Source of the DNA: Acanthamoeba sp. SK_2022b
Taxonomy: Eukaryota; Discosea; Longamoebia; Acanthamoebidae
Length of the DNA stretch: 13,991 bases
Direction: 5' to 3'
Assembly: GCA_027943245.1 (NCBI GenBank)
Contig: JANDJZ010000993.1
Location: forward strand, 1-13,991
Part shown: positions 1 to 5,241 of the stretch, in pieces
How positions within the stretch are numbered: position 1 is the first letter of the stretch
Layout: the number at the start of each line of letters is the position of its first letter
Made by a program: the position numbers and the translations under genes
Notes under the pieces: model-generated
Databases searched by the model: none
What the model saw: the letters and a program-made list of their open reading frames with translations, nothing else
Told to the model about the DNA's origin: nothing

Positions 1-967
1 CCCCCCCGTACGACGAATGCGGCCGTTAACCTGCGAGCAATGGCAGGGGCGCTCCTGCAGGGTCGGATGGACGTCGCCCGCGACCTGTACGAAAAGGCGA
101 GGGACCACCTCGGGCACGCCCACCTCCTGCCCGAGCTGTTCTCCTTGTTGATTATTTTTATTATTCTTATTTTTATCATTATTATTATTATACCCCCCCC
201 CCACGCGCGCGGGGGGAATGGGAGGAAGCGGGAGTGGTCAGGCGGGGGCGGGCCCTCATCGCCGCGATTCTAATGGACGTGGGCGCGCAGGGACATCTTC
301 GACGTCGCCGACTTTAGCGTGGCCCACGCGCTCGAGCGCATCCCCGCCCTCACGCGGTTCTTCTGCCCATCTCAGGCAGAGGCCCACCGGTGAGTGTCCT
401 TTGCCCCCCCCCCATGCATACGTCGCGCCTCTTGCTCGCTCGCTCGACGTTTGTTCTCTCTCTCCCTCCCTCCCTCCCTCTCATGTGCGTGTACGCCGTC
501 GCCGGACCGCAGGTTGTCGACATACCACATCGCCCTGTCGATGCAGATGTGTCGCTCGCTGGGGGCCGTCAACTCTTTTGTCTACCTCCAGTGCATGCTC
601 TCCTCCGCGTGGTACTCGGCCGTCGATCGCCACCAGTTCGAAGCTCTCAGCCAGCACCCCTACTACCCGAGCCTCGATGGTGTGCAGACCCCGTCCGCCT
701 GCCAACTGCCCCCCCCCCTCTCTATCCGCCGGGCGTGGGGCGCTCACGCTGCTTCCCTCCCCCCACCACCCGAAACGACGCCACAGGGTCGCCGCAGCAT
801 TTGGCGGAGCAGTTCCGCCTCCCGTTCCACACGCAGAAGCAACTGGTGGTGTGCTTCCACTGTGTGGGCGTGGCCATCAAGGCCATATGGCAGTACAGGT
901 GTGTTTTACGCGCCCCCCACCACCACCACCACCACTACAACTTTACACGTACAGGCTGAGCATGCGG

Positions 968-1022
<55 letters not shown>

Positions 1023-1914
1023 ATCTGGTCCCCCCCCCCACCGCACAACTTATCCCCTGCCCAACCGCTCTACCTCGCTCTCCCCCCCCCCCAATGCAAA
1101 ACGCAGATCGGCGCACAACCCCGACCGCTACCAATTCGATGCCCGCCACCGTCCAGTCGAGCAGGCTCGGGAAGAGGAGGAGCACGAGCGGCCTGCCTCG
1201 AGCACGTCGGGGGAGGAGCCCGCCCAACAACGGAAGAGCAACCCGCTCTCCATCCACAGCCTCCTCACGGCCGACCAGGAGCCCGCGGCTTGCGAGCCGT
1301 TTCCGCCGGAAGAAGAGGCGCCGAACGTGATCATGCCCTCCTACCCGTTCTCGTCGGCGGCCCTCCTGCGCCCCGACGACCTCGAGCCCCTCTTCCCCGT
1401 GCTCGACAACGCCGGCGCCGTTCTCGGCGATCTCCTCACCCAGGGCTTCGTCTCCGCCGGCCTGCACCACCTCGGCGTCGTGCACTTTGAGAGCCTCCGC
1501 GCCGAGGTGCTGTGGTGCCAGGGGCGGCGCGAGGAGGCGCTGCGGGCGGCGTGGAAGTGCGTGGGGCTGCTCGGGGAGCGGCCCGTCTACGGCCACTTCA
1601 CGTCGCAGCCCGTGGTCGACATCGTGCTCAACTTGCTCCTCCAGATGCACGCGTGGGACGGCGTCGCGCGCGTGCTGGAGCTCGTCTCGCCCTTCTTCTC
1701 GCCGTCGGCCATGTGGCGGGACGTGCGCGACAAGTACACCGCCCGCATGCACCACCTGCGCGCCCTGCTGGCCGCCAGCGGCAACAACCATCAACGACCG
1801 CGACCACGACCACCAGGCGGGGAGGAGGAGGAGGAGGACAGGCGGCGCGAGGGCGGCGAAGCAGCGGCTCGCAACAGACCAGCTCCCATGCGCCTGGAAC
1901 ACATCCTGTGCTGA
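1..1914 (+). CDS. Unrecognised TPR-like helical protein, 3' part (5 exons; start beyond left edge)
   Basis: The exons I infer are 1-146, 291-389, 513-679, 787-898 and 1107-1914 (TGA at 1912-1914). All introns are GT-AG, and the phases join into one frame of 443 residues that is open at the left edge. The first visible residues form a TPR-like helical pair (NLRAMAGALLQGRMDVARDL). A conserved-looking middle follows, rich in aromatic residues and cysteine (the HIALSMQMCRSLGAVNSFVY and FHTQKQLVVCFHCVGVAIKA stretches). Next come a charged, low-complexity linker (about residues 175-220), a second helical block with another TPR-like pair (LRAEVLWCQGRREEALRAAW), and an acidic/arginine-rich tail. I see no catalytic motif, signal peptide or membrane segment. 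I do not recognise the family. The C-terminal parts of some amoebal transcriptional regulators look similarly helical, but nothing here proves that. The gene structure is well supported by phase agreement; the function is unknown. The ATG at 40 is internal, not the start. Confidence 0.7.
464..478 (-). repeat. CCCT tract in intron 2 of the left-edge gene (G4-capable on minus strand)
   Basis: Four C-triplets with single-T spacers lie inside the inferred intron 390-512. On the transcript they form a pyrimidine tract about 35 bases upstream of the 3' splice site. The opposite DNA strand reads as four GGG runs with one-base loops, which fits a canonical G-quadruplex pattern. Confidence 0.6.
967..1021 (+). 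repeat. (GTT)n microsatellite, about 18 units, in intron 4 of the left-edge gene
   Basis: A pure GTT repeat of about 55 bases lies within the inferred intron 899-1106. Runs of C flank it on the 3' side. In open frames it would read as poly-Val, poly-Leu or poly-Cys, or poly-Asn on the other strand. The conserved protein reading jumps over it, so I treat it as intronic and non-coding. Confidence 0.9.
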
Positions 1915-2123
1915 GATACGGCGAGGACCGGCGCCCCCCCCCCTACCAGTTGCATAGCCGTGGGAAGGAATGGCCAATGAAGAGAAAGAGAAGCCCGCTT
2001 CGCGCGCGGAGAGAGAAGCCCCAATCTCGTTGGCGGAGGGGGTTCCGCTTTTCGTTCTTGAAAAACGAAGGCCCCCCTCCTTGCCAACAAGCCGAGAGAG
2101 ACCGACGCACAAAAGAAACCAAG

Positions 2124-3807
2124 ATGCAGTTGCTGAAGGTGGGCCTCGCCGTCGCGCTCGTCGGCCTGCTTCTCGTCGGGGGCGCTATGGGCCAATGCGC
2201 TATGTGGAGCTATGATGAGGGTACAGAAAACGGACCTGAGGTTTGGGGAGACCTCTGCATCGAATACGCCAAATGCTCATCGGGGTACCCCCATCCACGC
2301 CCTCCTCCTCTTTACATCTCAAAGAAAGAAAGATGTCAATTTCCGTTTTGTGTTGCGTACATTATTAATCGCGATTGTTTAATTTCTTGTACGATACAGA
2401 GCTTTACAGGCGCCCGTGGACATTCGCTATGTGACCCTGGACTATAACATGGGACCCCTATCTTTCGACATCGTCAACCCCTTCGCCGACGAGGGCAGCA
2501 CGTACGCTACCCCCCCCCTCTCACTTTTATAAAAGTGAAAAGCGACGGCAGATGCCACCATCCGCCCTCAGGAAGACATCACATAAGAGAGAGAGAGAGA
2601 GGACAAAAGAAGAGGGAGCCTGCTCTTAACGGCTCTTTTCCCCTCTCCCTCCTCATCTATGTAGAACGGGAAAGACGCAGATGGTGTCGTCTCCCCACTC
2701 GCTTCGTATGGACTGGGCGGCCGGTTCCACCGTCACGGGCGGTCCCTTTGAGCACAAGGCACTCCTCTCTTTTCCTCTACCTCCATCTCTTCTTCTTCTT
2801 CTTGTGCTCGGGTTCGTCCTCCTGACGACCTTTGGGGGGGGGGGGTTGGCTCGAGTGCAGGTGTTCTACCTGAGCTCCCTGGCCTTCCACGCGCCTTCCG
2901 AGTTCACCTTCCACGAGTACCGACCCGAGCTGTCGGTCTACCTCTACCACCACACCTCCAAGAAGCAGGTGGCCGTGGCCGTCATCTCGTTCAACACCTC
3001 CCACGCGAGCAGCGGGTTCCTGGGCTCCCTCATCCCCTACCTCCCCATCAACACCACCTCCTCCTACGTAGGCCTACTCCCTCCCTTCCCACCTTTCACC
3101 CACCACCACCATCATCACCATCATCGTCATCGTCATCATCCCAATCATCGACTGACGGTTCTCCGTTGGTTGGTGGTTGGTGGGGGGGCAGGTGCCGTTG
3201 GAGTTCGATCTGGCGGGGCTGGTGGCCGAGGCCTTTGCCGAGGGCTACTACTCCCTGCAGGGGTCGCTGACGAGCCCGCCCTGCACGGAGGACGCGAGCT
3301 ACGTCGTCGCTCGCCGCATCCTCCCGGCCTCCCCCGCCCAGCTGCAGGTCTTTGCCGACCTGCTCCACCACAACGCTCGGTACTCGGCCGCCTCTCCCTT
3401 GCTCCGGAGAGAGAGAGAGAGAGAGAGGGAAAGGGAAAAGGAAAAGGAAAAGGGAGGAGAGAATGGCCGCCTAACGCGCCTTGTCTCCCTGCGTACGACG
3501 CTGCAGGCCGACGCAGCCGCTGAATGGCCGCCGCATCAAGGCGTTTGTCCCCTTCAACTCGCTCGACGATAACAAGCTCTCCAAGGAAGCCGGTAATAAT
3601 TGCTGCGTGGGCCTGCGGCGAGCCTTGCTTTTAGGTTTGGTCACCTGACGCACACGATGCGCGCGCGCACACACAGGCTGGATCTTCGTGGGCGTGGTGG
3701 TGGCGGGCATAGTGATCGTCGGCCTGGGTTCCTACGTGCTGAGCAAGGCCAAGAAGAACCGGCCGCTCGCCCACCCCGAAGAGTTGGAGCTCCGAGCCGG
3801 CAACTAA
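2124..3807 (+). CDS. Membrane-anchored alpha-carbonic-anhydrase-related protein, probably inactive (7 exons)
   Basis: The exons are 2124-2284, 2400-2501, 2665-2758, 2861-3067, 3192-3379, 3507-3592 and 3677-3807, giving 322 residues. Residues 1-23 form a signal peptide (KVGLAVALVGLLLVGG core). The alpha-CA fold follows: WSYDEG near residue 28, a QAPVDI motif at 57-62, TGGP at 112-115, FHAPSE at 128-133, QGSLTSPPC at 211-219 and the QPLNGR motif in exon 6. Cys45 and Cys219 sit where secreted alpha-CAs form a disulfide. By alignment from memory, zinc ligands His94 and His119 (CA II numbering) are Ala127 and Tyr146, and only His96 (His129) remains. The proton-shuttle position is Lys91. Zn-dependent CO2 hydration is therefore unlikely, as in animal CA-related proteins. 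A transmembrane helix (281-301) and a short basic tail predict type I topology, with the CA domain outside or luminal. A CCAAT box lies at 1974-1978. Exon 3 ends at a GC rather than a GT donor. The fold is certain; loss of activity is inference. Confidence 0.88.
2521..2538. repeat. Perfect 18-bp palindrome in intron 2 of the carbonic-anhydrase-like gene
   Basis: The sequence TCACTTTTATAAAAGTGA equals its own reverse complement over 18 bases with no spacer. It starts 19 bases into the inferred intron 2502-2664 and contains a TATAAAA core. It could be a binding site for a dimeric protein, a cruciform, or chance in AT-rich intron sequence. No function is shown. Confidence 0.8.
2759..2860 (+). 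other. Probable GC-AG intron (intron 3 of the carbonic-anhydrase-like gene)
   Basis: Joining AAG at 2756-2758 to GTG at 2861-2863 restores the family-typical stretch from TGGP to FHAPSE with no gap, at phase 0. The donor is then GC (CAAG followed by GCACTC) and the acceptor is GTGCAG. The only nearby GT-AG choice (GT at 2742, AG at 2855) stays in frame but removes the conserved GGP residues. The intron is 102 bases with no in-frame stop, so retention would add 34 mostly hydrophobic residues. Confidence 0.65.
3101..3140 (+). repeat. CAC/CAT/CGT triplet tract in intron 4 of the carbonic-anhydrase-like gene
   Basis: Imperfect CAC, CAT and CGT triplets run within the inferred intron 3068-3191. 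They would read as poly-His on this strand or poly-Asp on the other. The conserved domain continues only from 3192, so this is intronic. Confidence 0.75.
3407..3428 (+). repeat. (GA)n tract in intron 5 of the carbonic-anhydrase-like gene
   Basis: GA dinucleotides are followed by a purine-only GGAAAAGG-type stretch inside the inferred intron 3380-3506. A shorter GA run (about 2587-2602) sits in intron 2. Confidence 0.75.
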
Positions 3808-3965
3808 CCGGCCGCACAGCTTGTGGCCCTCCTCTCTGCTGTGCTGAGCACACAACTTGCTAGAAGAAAGCAAAAATATAATGCGAGGGAAATTGTTTTT
3901 TTTTTCTTTTTGCTCGCCAGCTTTAATCAGAAGCAAGCATCGCGTGACCTCGCTTGAACGACAGC

Positions 3966-4916
3966 ATGGGGAAGCGCAGAGGCTTCCAGCCGCAGGTACG
4001 CAGACCCTCCCATCGCTGCTAAAGACTTTAAACTTTGATTTAGCTCCCCCCCATATTCGCGCCAAATTTGCGTCATTATGATCATTCTGACGGTGTCCAG
4101 GGCTACATCAATCCGATGGCTCTTGCTCGGCAATCAGGTCCCGTGGAGCCAAGCGGGCCTACGATTCGGGACTACTTGAACCGCCCCAGGCCGTCGTGGG
4201 ATGAGGTGAAGAGCATGATGGCCGAGCAAAATAAGACCAGCAAGGCCCTCGAGGAGTGGGAGAACAACATGCAGAAGGGCTGGCGGGCCGAGCTCGACGA
4301 ATACCGCCAGCAGGTCATCAAGAAGCGAGACAAAGAGCGGAAGAAGGACAAGAAGAGGAAGAGGCGTTCCTCTTCATCCGACTCGTCCTCTGCATCAGAC
4401 ACAGAGTCGTCCGACAGCTCGGAGCAAGACGTGAAGCCAAAGAAGAGTAAGAAGAGCAAGAAAGACAAGAAGAGAAAGAGGAAGAAGAAGGAAATGAAGC
4501 TTTCGGCCTTTTTCGCTGCCTCGGACAGCTCTGACGAGGACGACGACGATGAAGAGAAAGGCAAACCCGAGGGGAAGCACCACAACCGCGACAGCGAACG
4601 CGAGAGGGACAACAAGAACAGCGAAAGGGATAGAGACCGCGTACGCGACAGGGAACACGAGAGGGACAGGGAACGCGACAGGGATAGGGACAGGGACAGG
4701 GAACGCGAACGCGACAGGAACAGAGAGCGCGAGCGCGACAGGGGACGTGAACGCACGGACAACGACAGGGATAGAGACCGAGACCGCGACAGGGACAGAA
4801 ATCGCAAGCGCGACAGTGACAGAGACCGCGGACGTGACCGGGACAGACATCGCGGGCGTGACGGCGATCGAGACCGTGACCGTGACCGTGACAGGTCCCC
4901 TCGCCCAGGAAAATGA
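3966..4916 (+). CDS. FAM133-family basic nuclear protein with RD/RE-repeat tail (2 exons)
   Basis: Exon 1 (3966-3995) encodes only ten residues starting MGKR. Exon 2 (4101-4916) encodes 271 more, for a total of 281. The intron is GT-AG at phase 0. The start is supported because FAM133 proteins begin with MGKR, followed within a few residues by the Y-x-N-P-x-A-x-A-R element seen here in exon 2. Next come the hallmark GPTI-x-DYLNRPRP-W-x-EVK segment (residues about 34-53) and a helical SKALEEWENNMQKGWRAELD region. After these lie alternating Lys-rich and Ser-rich stretches, an acidic DSSDEDDDDEE patch, and about 105 residues of Arg-Asp/Arg-Glu dipeptides. FAM133 proteins are small and basic with RS-like tails. 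A nuclear, RNA-processing role is likely but is inference. The CDS starts 158 bases after the preceding gene's stop, on the same strand. A TATA-like AAATATAAT (3874-3882) and a T-rich tract lie between them. Confidence 0.85.
4588..4902 (+). repeat. Coding repeat: Arg-Asp / Arg-Glu dipeptides (FAM133 tail)
   Basis: Degenerate six-base units (mainly CGYGAM or MGGGAM types) encode about 105 residues of RD and RE with occasional N, S, H, K and G. Codon choice varies from unit to unit (CGC, AGG, CGT and AGA for Arg), so the repeat is kept at protein level and is not a recent DNA-level expansion. It resembles the mixed-charge tails of splicing factors such as U1-70K. Confidence 0.85.
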
Positions 4917-5241
4917 TGGTCCTCATAAAAGTTTTGTGAACGAACGAAAGACTCAACGCTTTATCTGATGAAGGCGTTGCTGATGCGTGGCGAGTGGTGA
5001 AGCTGTGGGCGCATAAATAAATACACTACTATGTGACAGGCGGGGGGGGGGGCATTGTGCGCTATGTGCAGTGGGGGCCCTGGCGCGACGTTGCGTGGGG
5101 CCAAAAGCTGGGCCGCGGGTGGGTTGGGGCCAGGCGGGAGATGGCTCGGCATAGGCGGGGTATGTACACCTCTTCTGGGGGAGAATGGCAGCCGGCTGGG
5201 GCGAGGGGGAGGGGAGCGGTCATTGCCATTGGCCGCGGCGC
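4917..5241. other. Convergent 3' flanks between FAM133-like gene and GATA/coiled-coil gene
   Basis: I see no gene in these 325 bases. They hold both 3' ends: the plus-strand stop at 4914-4916 and the minus-strand stop at 5242-5244. AT-rich sequence covers about 4920-5037, followed by a run of G at about 5042-5051 and G-rich sequence. Open frames here are extensions of GC-rich shadow frames. Confidence 0.6.
5016..5021 (+). terminator. Candidate polyadenylation signal AATAAA for the FAM133-like gene
   Basis: A single AATAAA lies 100 bases after the FAM133-like stop codon, in an AT-rich stretch. Position and strand fit a eukaryotic poly(A) signal. I saw no matching hexamer on the minus strand in the 3' flank of the convergent gene. 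Confidence 0.45.

Noticed and set aside
394..1106. Plus-strand continuous frame through poly-Val as an unspliced protein
   Set aside because: It runs through inferred introns carrying GTT, C and CAC runs. The sensible protein segments switch frame at GT-AG borders, so the continuous reading is an artefact.
943..2112. Long minus-strand open frame with a poly-Asn run
   Set aside because: The Asn run is the antisense of the intronic GTT microsatellite and the rest is antisense to GC-rich exons. The plus strand has phase-matched exons with coherent protein features.
4172..4956. Minus-strand Ser/Leu/Arg-rich and Cys-rich frames opposite the RD repeat
   Set aside because: These are antisense readings of the Arg-Asp repeat; the plus strand has a clear FAM133 signature.
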